The notes beneath the pieces are model-generated. The model did not search any database. It worked only from the letters and a program-made list of their open reading frames with translations, and was not told where the DNA came from. A program made the position numbers and the translations under genes. A DNA stretch of 7,538 nt. Source: Oscillospiraceae bacterium (lineage in GTDB: Bacteria; Bacillota_A; Clostridia; Oscillospirales; Ruminococcaceae). Position 1 is the stretch's first letter, and every line of letters starts with the position of its first letter. The DNA lies in contig JAFPQL010000125.1 in the NCBI GenBank assembly GCA_017414145.1, positions 1-7,538 on the forward strand, given 5' to 3'. Shown piece by piece: positions 1-6,641 of the stretch.

Positions 1-1634
1 TTGATCGCATTGAGGTCAACGTGCTCCGCGAGCAGCTCCTTTGTGCGGTGATACACATGAAGGATCAGCTCCATCATGCGGAACTGCTTGTCCAGCGGAA
101 CATAGGTATCCTCCGCATGATACGCATTCTGCTGCAAAAATCCGACACGGATCAGACGCGCAATCTCAATGATGAGCTTCTGATCGTCGGGCAGGACATC
201 GGAGCCGATCAGGCGGACGATATCCATGAGCGACTGCTCCTCTTTCAGCAGTGCGCTGATTTCGGTGCGGTACTCATTGAACTTCGGATCGACCTCTGCC
301 TCATAGAAATGCGAGAGATCATCCAGATATTCGCTGTAGCTCATGTTCCAGTTGATTGCCGGATAGTGACGCGCATAGGCGAGCGCCTTGTCCAGTCCCC
401 AGAAGCAGCGGACGAAGCGGCGTGTATTCTGGGTGACAGGCTCGGAGAAGTCGCTTCCCTGCGGCGAAACAGCACCGATAACGGTGACGCTGCCCTCTCT
501 GCCGTTGAGTGTCTCATAGGCGCCGGTGCGCTCATAGAACTCGGAAAGACGCGAGGGGAGATATGCCGGATAGCCTTCTTCCGCAGGCATTTCCTCGAGT
601 CGTCCGGAGATTTCACGGAGCGCCTCTGCCCAGCGGGATGTGGAATCGGCCATGATCGCGATGTGGTAGCCCATATCGCGGTAATATTCAGCGAGTGTAA
701 TGCCGGTATAGATCGAAGCTTCACGCGCCGCAACCGGCATATTCGATGTATTTGCGATCAGAACGGTACGCTCCATCAGGGATTTGCCCGTGCGCGGGTC
801 CTTCAGCGCGGTGAATTCTTCAAGCACCTGCGTCATTTCGTTGCCGCGCTCGCCGCATCCGATATAGACGATGATGTCCGCATCACACCACTTGGCGATC
901 TGGTGCTGCGTCATGGTCTTGCCGGTGCCGAAGCCGCCCGGAATCGCCGCGGCGCCGCCTCTGGCAATCGGGAACAGCGTATCGAGGACACGCTGACCGG
1001 TAATCATCGGGCGCGAGGGTGCCAGCCGTCTGGCGGCAGGTCTGGCGCGCCGGATCGGCCACTTCTGGCAGAGCGTCAGCGAATGCTCCTGCCCCGCCGC
1101 GTCCTTCAGACAAATGATCTCATCATTGAGGCGGTATTTGCCGTCCTTCACTGTCCGGACAACCGTTCCGGACATCGCCGGCGGCACCATGCACAGGTGC
1201 AGAATTGCGGAAGTCTCCTGACAGGAAGCGTATGCGTCGCCGCCCTGCAGCACGGTGCCGGTCTTGACCTTGACCGTGACATCGTACTCGCGCTCGGTAT
1301 CGAGCAGCGGCACGGCGATGCCGTCTCCGATGAATGCGCCGGACACCGATTCGAGCGTTTTGAGCGGCCGCTCGATGCCGTCAAAGATGTTGTTCAGGAT
1401 GCCGGGGCCCAGCGTCACGGACATCGGCGCGCCGGTCGGTTCGACCGGTTCCCCCGTCCGCAGGCCGGATGTACCCTCGTAGACCTGAATCGTCGTTTCG
1501 GCATCGCTCACGCCGATGACCTCGCCGATCAGGCGCCGTTCGCCGACATAGACCATTTCCATCATGGAAAAGGCGTTCGTATCCCGCACCTTGACGACAG
1601 GGCCGTTGATACTGTAGATCACAGGATTTGGCAT
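1..1634 (-). CDS. atpA: V/A-type ATPase catalytic subunit A (C-terminus cut by window edge)
   Basis: Catalytic, ATP-hydrolysing subunit of the V1/A1 head; three copies alternate with three B subunits. My translation reads 544 residues with no stop before base 1; family members are usually about 580-600, so the last 40-50 residues lie outside. Domains in order: N-terminal beta-barrel (about 1-70), the extra 'non-homologous' region typical of A subunits (about 110-195), nucleotide-binding domain (about 200-440), helical C-terminal domain. Visible motifs: P-loop GGFGTGKT at 233-240, GERGNE at 261-266 with the likely catalytic Glu262, a Walker B strand ending IMAD at 327-330 followed by [11 protein letters not shown], and [17 protein letters not shown] around 343. 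The P-loop has Gly where many relatives have Pro (GPFGSGKT). The ATG at 1634 is set by GGAGGG at 1643-1648, 8 nt upstream, and overlaps the stop of subunit E by one base (TGATG), so translation is probably coupled. B and D probably follow beyond base 1. Identification is very secure. Confidence 0.97.
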   Translation of the reverse strand, partial: MPNPVIYSINGPVVKVRDTNAFSMMEMVYVGERRLIGEVIGVSDAETTIQVYEGTSGLRTGEPVEPTGAPMSVTLGPGILNNIFDGIERPLKTLESVSGAFIGDGIAVPLLDTEREYDVTVKVKTGTVLQGGDAYASCQETSAILHLCMVPPAMSGTVVRTVKDGKYRLNDEIICLKDAAGQEHSLTLCQKWPIRRARPAARRLAPSRPMITGQRVLDTLFPIARGGAAAIPGGFGTGKTMTQHQIAKWCDADIIVYIGCGERGNEMTQVLEEFTALKDPRTGKSLMERTVLIANTSNMPVAAREASIYTGITLAEYYRDMGYHIAIMADSTSRWAEALREISGRLEEMPAEEGYPAYLPSRLSEFYERTGAYETLNGREGSVTVIGAVSPQGSDFSEPVTQNTRRFVRCFWGLDKALAYARHYPAINWNMSYSEYLDDLSHFYEAEVDPKFNEYRTEISALLKEEQSLMDIVRLIGSDVLPDDQKLIIEIARLIRVGFLQQNAYHAEDTYVPLDKQFRMMELILHVYHRTKELLAEHVDLNAI

Positions 1635-2227
1635 CACGCATTCCCTCCGTCACCGATACTGTGTTTTCTGTAAAATTCACGGAACTGCGCGGAAAACGCT
1701 TCATCAAGCGTATGGTTCTCGCAGCGTCTGCCGTCCGGAGACAGCAGCGACAGTCCGCCGAGCGTGATTGCGGGATCCGCACGGAAGCTCACCGCGGTCT
1801 GCGCAGCCTCCGAAAGCGCCTCCCGCAGCGAAAAATCCGCCTCGCGCAGCAGAATCACCGTGCCGTCCGCAGGCTTTGCCCGCCCGACGATGCCGGTCAT
1901 CCACGCGCAGTAATCCCCACTCTCCGTAAAGGCAGCCAGACGCGACCGCAGCTCCGCAAACAGCGACAGCAGCATATTCTGCCTGCGCGAGAGCAGACTG
2001 GTCTTGCCGCGGTAGCCGATCTGCGACAGGCGTTTCTTGTATTTCATGTCAATGCGCTGCTTTGCCGCCTCCAGATCGCGGTCGGCTTCGGCTGCACAGC
2101 GGCGCTGTGCTTCCTCCAGAATCCGTGCCGCCTCCTCGTCCGCGTGCGCAGCAGCTTCGGCGATCTGCTCATCCGTACTGCGGCTGACCGCCTCCATGAA
2201 CTGTTCCAGCTTCTGGTTTGCGTCCAT
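1634..2227 (-). CDS. atpE: V/A-type ATPase peripheral-stalk subunit E
   Basis: Subunit of the peripheral stalk (stator); E pairs with G/H and holds the catalytic head still against rotor torque. The 197-residue product fits the family length (about 185-205). Residues about 1-85 are Ala/Glu/Arg/Lys-rich and look like a long helical coiled coil. The C-terminal half (about 90-197) is the globular head-binding domain and contains GGLSLLSPDGRRCENHTLDE, resembling the conserved GG...DG...N.T.D stretch of E subunits. I chose the ATG at 2227 because GGAGAGG lies 9 nt upstream. Two in-frame ATGs further up (2260 and 2236) would put the start inside the upstream hairpin or directly against the ribosome site. 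The gene follows F after 48 bp, the longest gap in the operon here, and its TGA overlaps the ATG of A by one base. Identification rests on these features plus position between F and A. Confidence 0.93.
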   Translation of the reverse strand: MDANQKLEQFMEAVSRSTDEQIAEAAAHADEEAARILEEAQRRCAAEADRDLEAAKQRIDMKYKKRLSQIGYRGKTSLLSRRQNMLLSLFAELRSRLAAFTESGDYCAWMTGIVGRAKPADGTVILLREADFSLREALSEAAQTAVSFRADPAITLGGLSLLSPDGRRCENHTLDEAFSAQFREFYRKHSIGDGGNA

Positions 2228-2230
2228 TGT

Positions 2231-2242
2231 TCCCATCCTCTC
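2231..2242 (-). promoter_or_regulatory. Ribosome binding site that sets the start of subunit E
   Basis: On the minus strand GGAGAGG (about 2237-2243) is followed by 9 nt and then the ATG at 2227. It makes the in-frame ATG at 2236 implausible because that codon would directly abut the site. The site begins where the F-E intercistronic hairpin ends, so folding could affect its access. Confidence 0.7.
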
Positions 2243-2269
2243 CGGCAGCGGTGCGCGCACGCACTGCCG
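2243..2269 (-). other. Intercistronic hairpin between subunits F and E
   Basis: In the F-E gap the outer arms CGGCAG (2243-2248) and CTGCCG (2264-2269) are inverted repeats. Inside them GTGCG and CGCAC pair around a TGCG loop, giving about 10 bp with a small bulge when the outermost shared base is counted once. A perfect 10-bp palindrome, GTGCGCGCAC, sits at 2251-2260. No T-run follows, so it is not a normal intrinsic terminator. It may be an mRNA processing or stability element, or may tune initiation of E, whose ribosome site starts at the stem's edge. The structure is seen; the role is inferred. Confidence 0.55.
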
Positions 2270-2275
2270 TTCCGA

Positions 2276-2584
2276 TCAAATATGAATGCCCACGGTCTCC
2301 GCCAGATAGCGCGAGATCGACGCGGTCATATCCGCGCTGCCGTGCCGGTCGGGAATGACCGTCAGCAGCGGTGCCGTGCCGCGCTCCTTCCACCGGGTCA
2401 CATCTTCTTCGATGAGACCGGCGAGCTTTTCCGTGAGACAGACCACCGCGATGCCCTCTGTCCTGAGCGCCTTCACCAGCGCCTGCCGTGCCTCCTCCGC
2501 GGTGTGGGCGATTTCGCCTTCACAGCCCGCCAGACGCATTCCGGTCAGGGAATCGAGGTTGTCGCTGATGACATAGCTTCTCAT
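2276..2584 (-). CDS. atpF: V/A-type ATPase central-stalk subunit F
   Basis: Small rotor subunit that binds subunit D in the central stalk and is known in this family to modulate ATP hydrolysis. The 102-residue length matches the family (about 98-110). The pattern fits a Rossmann-like F fold: an N-terminal strand MRSYVISDNLDSLTGMRLAG, where family members read roughly 'viGd.dsv.GfrlaG', then a helix, the strand IAVVCLTEKLAGLI at about 46-59 (the usual 'iifiTe.la' stretch), and LLTVIPDR at 73-80 before the C-terminal helix. The ATG at 2584 shares one base with the TAA of subunit K (TAATG). No good Shine-Dalgarno sequence precedes it, so it is probably translated by ribosomes finishing K. A longer reading frame extends upstream but lies inside K and is rejected. 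The call is firm from sequence pattern plus operon position. Confidence 0.93.
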   Translation of the reverse strand: MRSYVISDNLDSLTGMRLAGCEGEIAHTAEEARQALVKALRTEGIAVVCLTEKLAGLIEEDVTRWKERGTAPLLTVIPDRHGSADMTASISRYLAETVGIHI

Positions 2585-3027
2585 TACAGCTTCGACAGAA
2601 TCATGATTGCGATCAGCAGGCCGTAGATCGCAACACCTTCGCCCAGCGCGACGAAAATCAGCGCCTTTGCAAAGACCTTCGGCTCCTCTGCGATTGCACC
2701 GATTGCGGCAGGGGAAGCGTTTCCGACCGCGATGCCGCAGCCGATCGAACCGATGCCGACGGCCAGTGCGGCGGACAGATAGCCAAGACCCGCAGAGGAT
2801 GCGCTCTTTGCGGCCTCTGCCGCCTCCGCGGCGTGAACCAGACCGCCTGCCGGCACAGCGACCGCGCAGAGCAGCACCGCGCCGAAGGCGCACAGATTAA
2901 AGAGCAGCGCACGGCGCAGCGTCCGGACGGACTTGCCCTTTTTCAGCATGACATAAACCGGAAGTGCCAGCAGGACAACAATCGCCAGCGGCAGCAGAAT
3001 CAGCTCCAGAATTTCGTAAACAGACAT
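2584..3027 (-). CDS. ntpK: V/A-type ATPase membrane ring subunit K (c-type proteolipid), N-terminally extended form
   Basis: Forms the rotating membrane ring; each copy carries the carboxylate that picks up and releases the transported ion. The 147-residue product has four hydrophobic segments: about 8-28, 41-64, 81-102 and 119-145. Only the last two look like a c-type hairpin: glycine-rich GIGSIGCGIAVG (91-102), a polar loop with AEEPK (113-117), then ALIFVALGEGVAIYGLL with the ion-binding Glu130. The N-terminal pair lacks the glycine pattern and any carboxylate, so it is not an intact second c repeat. An Ala/Glu-rich linker (66-78) joins the halves. At positions where sodium-type c rings carry Gln and Ser/Thr, this protein has Cys97, Gly131 and Val132, while Tyr135 is kept; this mildly favours H+ over Na+. 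GGAGGA at 3035-3040 lies 7 nt before the ATG, a strong site fitting a subunit needed in many copies. Confidence 0.93.
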   Translation of the reverse strand: MSVYEILELILLPLAIVVLLALPVYVMLKKGKSVRTLRRALLFNLCAFGAVLLCAVAVPAGGLVHAAEAAEAAKSASSAGLGYLSAALAVGIGSIGCGIAVGNASPAAIGAIAEEPKVFAKALIFVALGEGVAIYGLLIAIMILSKL

Positions 3028-3034
3028 GGTATTA

Positions 3035-3040
3035 TCCTCC
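3035..3040 (-). promoter_or_regulatory. Strong ribosome binding site of subunit K
   Basis: GGAGGA on the minus strand, 7 nt from the ATG at 3027, in a locally AT-rich 20-bp gap between I and K. The AT-rich surroundings contrast with the GC-rich operon and should leave the site unpaired. That fits the need for many K copies per enzyme, although this link is inference. Confidence 0.7.
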
Positions 3041-3047
3041 TAATATT

Positions 3048-4991
3048 TTACTGCTCCGGCTGATGCAGCGCGGAGAAATCGTCAAATTGAACCGAAATCG
3101 GCGTGAACGGCTTTCCGTCGCCGTCATAGCAGCGGGAGAACACCTCGTAATACTCCAGACGCAGCACCTGAATGCCGACGATCAGACCCTCCAGACACAT
3201 GACGAAGATATTTCCGAGAATCATGACAACCGGCGAATGCCCCTCGTTCGAGAGCAGCATCACGACGCTCATCAGACCCGCGTGCGAGAACACGAAGCCG
3301 CCCACACGGATGAAGGACAGCGTATTCGTCGCGTAGCCGAGCAGAAATTCAAAGCACTCAAAGAAATTCGACGCGATGAAATCGCCGATCTCCGGCTTTT
3401 CGTAGGACTTGTGTGCCATCCAGTGCCCCAGCGGCTCGCGGAAGAACATCAGCAGCAGCGGCAGCACCAGCATTCCGAGGATCACCGGCAGCGTGAGGAA
3501 GCTGCGCCCCGTCAGGATGCCGACCACAATCAGCAGCAGACCGGCGAAAAAGACCAGTCCCGCGATGCCGTTGTTGCCGAACACCGCTTCCTCGTAATCG
3601 CGGCGCCTGAGCCGGACGGCGATATTGACGAGCATCGAGATCACGATGATGACCGCACCGAGCCCGACCGCGCCGAAGATGATCGTATTCGTATTCTCCA
3701 TGGCGTGCAGCGGCAGGAACGGCACACCGAGCCGCTCCCACACCGGATCGAGCAGATGCTCATATCCGAAGACCGACCCGTAGAACAGTCCCGCGACCGC
3801 ACTCGATACACCGATTCGCGCCATGATGCCGCCGAGCGGGAACTTCTTTTTCTTGTCGAGGAAGATGCCCAGCAGCGCCATGACCAGTCCCTGTCCGACA
3901 TCGCCGAACATCAGGCCGAACAGCAGCGTATAGGTGACGGCGAGCAGAGAGGTCGGGTTGAAGCCGTTGTAATCGGGCAGCCCGTACATCTCCACGAACA
4001 TGGCGAACGGCCTTGAGAACCAGCCGTTTTTGAGCCGCACCGGCGGCTTGACCTGCGAATTCGCAATCGGCGCTTCGTAGGCGACCGCCAGATCGGGCAC
4101 ATTGTCGATATACTTCCGGAACTGCTCCTTCTCGCTGACCGGCACATAGCCCATCAGGTTGAATTTATCGTGCATGACGATGCACTGCGAACGGAGCTTT
4201 GCGACCTCGCTCTGATACTTCGCATAGCAGTACATCCGTCCCAGCAGCGGCGCCTCCGATTCATAGATGCGGTGCTCCTCCGTGCTGAGCGTTTCGAGCT
4301 GCGCCTTCTGTTCGGTCAGCTTCATCCGGAGCGATTCCAGCGCCTGCTGCGGCGTGCCGTCGAGGCCCTCCGGCAGGCGGTACTCCTCAAAGAGCAGCCC
4401 CTTCATGATGGCGTCCACTGCCGCAATGCGCGTCTGCTCGGCAAAATAAAAGCCCCAGACATATTCGTGCGCGGTGTGGTAGCGCTGGAAGATGAAGCCC
4501 TCGTCGCTGTAAAACTCCAGCTTCTGGAGATTTTCCTCCGGCATTCTGCCGAAGCGGTGTACGATGTGACGGCAGCGCGTCAGCTCGCCGAGGTCGATAT
4601 CCGAGCTTTGCAGATATTTCAGGTGAATCGAGGCATTTTCATATTCCGCGATGCGTCTGCGCGCCTCGCTGAGCTGGCTGCGGACCTCACGCAGTCTGCC
4701 GGAGACTCTGCCCGCCTCCCCGATGATCTGCTCCGGTGAAAATTCACCCGGCAGCGGCTCGCGGGTCGTATCCGGCGATATCTGCCGCAGATCCAGCTCG
4801 GACAGCGCCCGGAGCGCCTCCGCATACGGATCCTCCGCTGCTCTGCTGCCGCCGGTATCCTCTGCGGCGCCGATCAGCTTTCCCGCGTTTTCAATGTGAA
4901 ACACACGGCTTTGCAGACAGGCGACAATCGCTTCATCGAGCTGCGGCAGCGCACCGACGATGCTCACAAGCTCGAGCTTTTCAATCGACAA
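3048..4991 (-). CDS. ntpI: V/A-type ATPase membrane subunit I (a-type stator subunit)
   Basis: Large stator subunit (647 residues, normal for the bacterial family). Its cytosolic arm binds the peripheral stalks, and its membrane domain forms the ion half-channels beside the K ring. Residues 1 to about 335 are soluble, with coiled-coil stretches near 85-125 and 215-245. About eight membrane segments follow, beginning near 346-378 and ending near 587-610. Family motifs include FGLMFGDVGQGL at 358-369, NTLSFIRVGGF at 556-566 with Arg562, and LEGLIVGIQVLRLEYYEVF at 600-618 with Arg611. These are the best candidates for the two channel arginines, by analogy with the yeast a subunit. The C-terminal YDGDGKPFTPI (622-632) is also typical. 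The start is a TTG at 4991, supported by GAGGAGGTG just upstream; no ATG fits. It lies 19 bp after C and 20 bp before K. Confidence 0.97.
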   Translation of the reverse strand: MSIEKLELVSIVGALPQLDEAIVACLQSRVFHIENAGKLIGAAEDTGGSRAAEDPYAEALRALSELDLRQISPDTTREPLPGEFSPEQIIGEAGRVSGRLREVRSQLSEARRRIAEYENASIHLKYLQSSDIDLGELTRCRHIVHRFGRMPEENLQKLEFYSDEGFIFQRYHTAHEYVWGFYFAEQTRIAAVDAIMKGLLFEEYRLPEGLDGTPQQALESLRMKLTEQKAQLETLSTEEHRIYESEAPLLGRMYCYAKYQSEVAKLRSQCIVMHDKFNLMGYVPVSEKEQFRKYIDNVPDLAVAYEAPIANSQVKPPVRLKNGWFSRPFAMFVEMYGLPDYNGFNPTSLLAVTYTLLFGLMFGDVGQGLVMALLGIFLDKKKKFPLGGIMARIGVSSAVAGLFYGSVFGYEHLLDPVWERLGVPFLPLHAMENTNTIIFGAVGLGAVIIVISMLVNIAVRLRRRDYEEAVFGNNGIAGLVFFAGLLLIVVGILTGRSFLTLPVILGMLVLPLLLMFFREPLGHWMAHKSYEKPEIGDFIASNFFECFEFLLGYATNTLSFIRVGGFVFSHAGLMSVVMLLSNEGHSPVVMILGNIFVMCLEGLIVGIQVLRLEYYEVFSRCYDGDGKPFTPISVQFDDFSALHQPEQ

Positions 4992-4996
4992 AAGAA

Positions 4997-5005
4997 CACC
5001 TCCTC
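4997..5005 (-). promoter_or_regulatory. Ribosome binding site that sets the TTG start of subunit I
   Basis: GAGGAGGTG on the minus strand is an essentially full anti-16S match. Its GGAGG core is 7 nt from TTG at 4991-4989, followed by codons for SIEKLELVSIVG, a normal N-terminus for this subunit. A strong site with a weak start codon may keep output modest. Confidence 0.8.
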
Positions 5006-5010
5006 ATCCG

Positions 5011-6057
5011 TCAGGACGGTTCCGCAATCAGCAGCGACCGGATATACGACACCGGCTTCTGATATCGGATGCCCTCGATGACGGCAATCAAATTCCGAAC
5101 CTCGATCTGGTTCAGACAGTGTACGGCGTACAGGCTGACCGCGGCGTGCCCCGAAAAATGCAGGGCATTGCGTGCCGTGCGCCAGCGCAGTGCCTGAAAG
5201 GCGCGCTCCATGCGGAACGCATCCGGCACATCCGGCAGGTCTGTCAGCATCCTGCCGTAGCGTGTTCCGGCGAGCACCGCTTCAAATTCCGCCTTGTCCG
5301 GCGCGCTGTAAAGCGCCTCCATCGTCCGGCGCGGCAGTCTGCCGGAAATGGGCAGCATCATGCTGTCGAGGGTCTGCCGGTCGGCGCGGAACACACTCTT
5401 TAAGCGGTAGGCATTGATGAGATTGATGAGATCGACCTGCTCGCAGATCAGCCCGCGGAGCGCTTCGAGATCGTCTCCGCGCATGGTCTGCTCCGCCTCC
5501 TTCAGAATGCGGGACAGACAGTCGGCACGCAAAGCGACCTCCAGCTCTGTGTACGGAATCGGGTCGCTGTCGTTCTGCGGGAGATACTTCCGCAGAATCG
5601 GCGCATAGGGCGTCCCGGCAACGGCGTCCAGCAGCGCGGCATTTGTGCCTGCGCGTGCGAGCTTTTCCTGCTCAAAGCTCAGATACGGGTTCAGCCATGT
5701 ATCCATCGACGAGATATATTCCTGATTGCCGAGCTGAATCGCCTTGAACAGCTCCCGGATCTCATATTCATAAATAAAAAAGCGGAAAAACGGCTTTGCC
5801 GAAAGCTGTTCGAGGCTGCAAAAGTGCAGGCACTCCGTAAACAGATTGCGCGCAAGCAGCATTTCAAGATGTCCGCGGTGGGTGTAGGCAGGCTCCAGAC
5901 CGGCGAGCAGCTCCCCGTACGCGGGCGTGCCCTTCAGATAAGACACAACCTCCGCGACGGAGTGCAGATTCACCAGATTGCGGTAATCCTCCGCACGCAG
6001 CCGGTGCCCGTACGCCGCACGGATCAGCGCAACGGTGGCGCGGTAATTCATCGGCAT
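5011..6057 (-). CDS. atpC: V/A-type ATPase subunit C (rotor adaptor, d/AC39 family)
   Basis: Funnel-shaped subunit that caps the K ring and connects it to the D/F central shaft. The 348-residue length fits the family (about 320-380). The protein is almost wholly helical with no membrane segment, as expected for three stacked helical bundles. Recognisable stretches are the N-terminal NYRATVALIRAAYGHRL (4-20), FFIYEYEIRELFKAIQLG around 92-109, EQVDLINLINAYRLK around 205-219, and near the C-terminus NQIEVRNLIAVIEGIRYQKP, the most conserved motif of the family. The ATG at 6057 has GGAGG 8 nt upstream; the in-frame ATG two codons later would be 14 nt away and is less likely. The gene begins 3 bp after the stop of G/H, so the ribosome site lies inside the end of that gene. 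C precedes I here, whereas in several well-known operons (Enterococcus hirae, Thermus) it lies after E. Confidence 0.94.
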   Translation of the reverse strand: MPMNYRATVALIRAAYGHRLRAEDYRNLVNLHSVAEVVSYLKGTPAYGELLAGLEPAYTHRGHLEMLLARNLFTECLHFCSLEQLSAKPFFRFFIYEYEIRELFKAIQLGNQEYISSMDTWLNPYLSFEQEKLARAGTNAALLDAVAGTPYAPILRKYLPQNDSDPIPYTELEVALRADCLSRILKEAEQTMRGDDLEALRGLICEQVDLINLINAYRLKSVFRADRQTLDSMMLPISGRLPRRTMEALYSAPDKAEFEAVLAGTRYGRMLTDLPDVPDAFRMERAFQALRWRTARNALHFSGHAAVSLYAVHCLNQIEVRNLIAVIEGIRYQKPVSYIRSLLIAEPS

Positions 6058-6060
6058 GGC

Positions 6061-6381
6061 TCAGGCCTCCGCTTCACGCAGCGTCTCCTGAAAGAGGGCG
6101 TCAAGCAGCTCTGCACGCCGCGATTCAAACTGTTCGCTGAGCTGATCGCCCCTGCGGTCAAATTCGGCACGCAGCTCGGCGAGCTTCTGCTCACAGGCTT
6201 CGCGGGCCGCCTCCTCATATTCAACAATGGCATCACGCGTCTGGTGCTCGGTCGCCTCGGTGACGGCGGCAGCCTTCGCGCGCGCATCGGAAATCTGCTT
6301 TCTGCACGCGGCCTCAGCGGCGGAGAGACGCTCCTCCACGGCGGCATCGAGCCGGACGATTTCCCGAATGGTCTGATCCAC
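6061..6381 (-). CDS. V/A-type ATPase peripheral-stalk subunit G/H
   Basis: Predicted partner of subunit E in the peripheral stalk. The 106-residue product is almost all Ala, Glu, Arg, Gln, Lys and Asp with no Pro and very few Gly, i.e. one long helix or coiled coil. That composition, a length of about 100-110, and position as first gene of the operon match bacterial G/H subunits (NtpF of E. hirae, AhaH of archaea). I chose the GTG at 6381 because AAGGAG (6390-6395) is 8 nt upstream. The longer frame starts at a TTG that is part of the promoter's -35 box and so would precede the transcript. The gene stops 3 bp before C, and its last codons contain the ribosome site of C. Coiled-coil proteins resemble each other in composition, so the name rests partly on context. 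Confidence 0.85.
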   Translation of the reverse strand: MDQTIREIVRLDAAVEERLSAAEAACRKQISDARAKAAAVTEATEHQTRDAIVEYEEAAREACEQKLAELRAEFDRRGDQLSEQFESRRAELLDALFQETLREAEA

Positions 6382-6389
6382 GGCAATCG

Positions 6390-6395
6390 CTCCTT
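6390..6395 (-). promoter_or_regulatory. Ribosome binding site that sets the GTG start of subunit G/H
   Basis: AAGGAG on the minus strand, 8 nt from GTG at 6381-6379. It lies 13 nt downstream of the leader hairpin, so the hairpin should not cover it. Confidence 0.75.
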
Positions 6396-6408
6396 CCGGT
6401 ATGGGATT

Positions 6409-6426
6409 CAGCGGGCAGTCCCGCTG
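6409..6426 (-). other. Perfect hairpin in the leader of the ATPase operon
   Basis: Inverted repeat CAGCGGG (6409-6415) and CCCGCTG (6420-6426) around a 4-nt loop gives a 7-bp GC-rich stem. It lies between the predicted transcription start (about 6436) and the ribosome site of the first gene. No T-run follows, so it is not an evident terminator. It could protect the 5' end of the mRNA or be a binding site for a regulator as DNA. The structure is directly visible; the function is not shown. Confidence 0.6.
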
Positions 6427-6442
6427 GAAAACGATACATATT

Positions 6443-6471
6443 ATTATACTCCGTTTTTGCCGGTTTGTCAA
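6443..6471 (-). promoter_or_regulatory. Consensus sigma-70/sigma-A promoter of the ATPase operon
   Basis: On the minus strand, TTGACA (6466-6471), a 17-bp spacer and TATAAT (6443-6448): all twelve hexamer positions match the housekeeping consensus with the optimal spacing. The predicted transcript start is near 6436, giving a leader of about 55 nt to the GTG of G/H. Such a promoter implies strong, largely constitutive expression unless a repressor acts. It is the only clear promoter seen for the seven genes. Confidence 0.9.
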
Positions 6472-6581
6472 GAAATCGCACGAAAATGCAGGGGAAGCGA
6501 AATCGGTTGTCCCGTCCGCCGTCCGGACGCACGGATTCCCTGCCGGACGCGGGCTGATCCGACGAAATCACCGGACTCCCA
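6472..6581. other. Divergent intergenic core between two promoters
   Basis: The 110 bp between the two -35 boxes hold no gene. The right part carries a perfect 10-bp palindrome CGTCCGGACG (6520-6529) and repeated CCGGAC: 6523-6530 and 6543-6550 share CCGGACGC and start 20 bp apart, a third lies at 6571-6576, and inverted GTCCG occurs at 6514-6518. This could be an operator region shared by both promoters, but CCGGAC words are not rare in this GC-rich DNA. Confidence 0.35.
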
Positions 6582-6610
6582 TTGAACTTTTCGCCGGAAT
6601 GTGATATAAT
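6582..6610 (+). promoter_or_regulatory. Extended -10 promoter of the DUF5662-like gene
   Basis: TTGAAC (6582-6587), a 17-bp spacer and TATAAT (6605-6610), preceded by TG one base away (TGATATAAT), the extended -10 form. The start of transcription should fall near 6617, leaving a leader of about 25 nt. It points away from the ATPase promoter, with 110 bp between the two -35 boxes. Confidence 0.8.
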
Positions 6611-6641
6611 AGAAGAAAGCACAGGAAAGGAGCATTCGTGT

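Noticed and set aside
21..1673. A 550-codon open frame on the plus strand opposite subunit A
   Set aside because: It is the antisense shadow of a strongly conserved gene: Cys-, His-, Arg- and Asp-rich translation without domains, and no ribosome site. GC-rich codon use in the real gene keeps this frame free of stops.
1628..2626. A 332-codon plus-strand frame opposite subunits E and F
   Set aside because: Antisense shadow crossing three real genes, with arginine-rich low-complexity translation and no recognisable domain.
2964..4016. A 350-codon plus-strand frame opposite subunit I
   Set aside because: Antisense to the membrane domain of I; the translation is extremely Gln/His/Asp/Arg-rich, as expected from reversing hydrophobic codons.
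6382..6471. Longer start for subunit G/H at the TTG at 6471
   Set aside because: That TTG is part of the -35 box, so the codon lies upstream of the transcript; the GTG at 6381 has a proper ribosome site and gives the usual family length.
6582..6641. Upstream start for the DUF5662-like gene at 6582
   Set aside because: The extra codons overlap the promoter, lack a ribosome site and do not resemble the family; the ATG at 6642 has AAAGGAG at good spacing.
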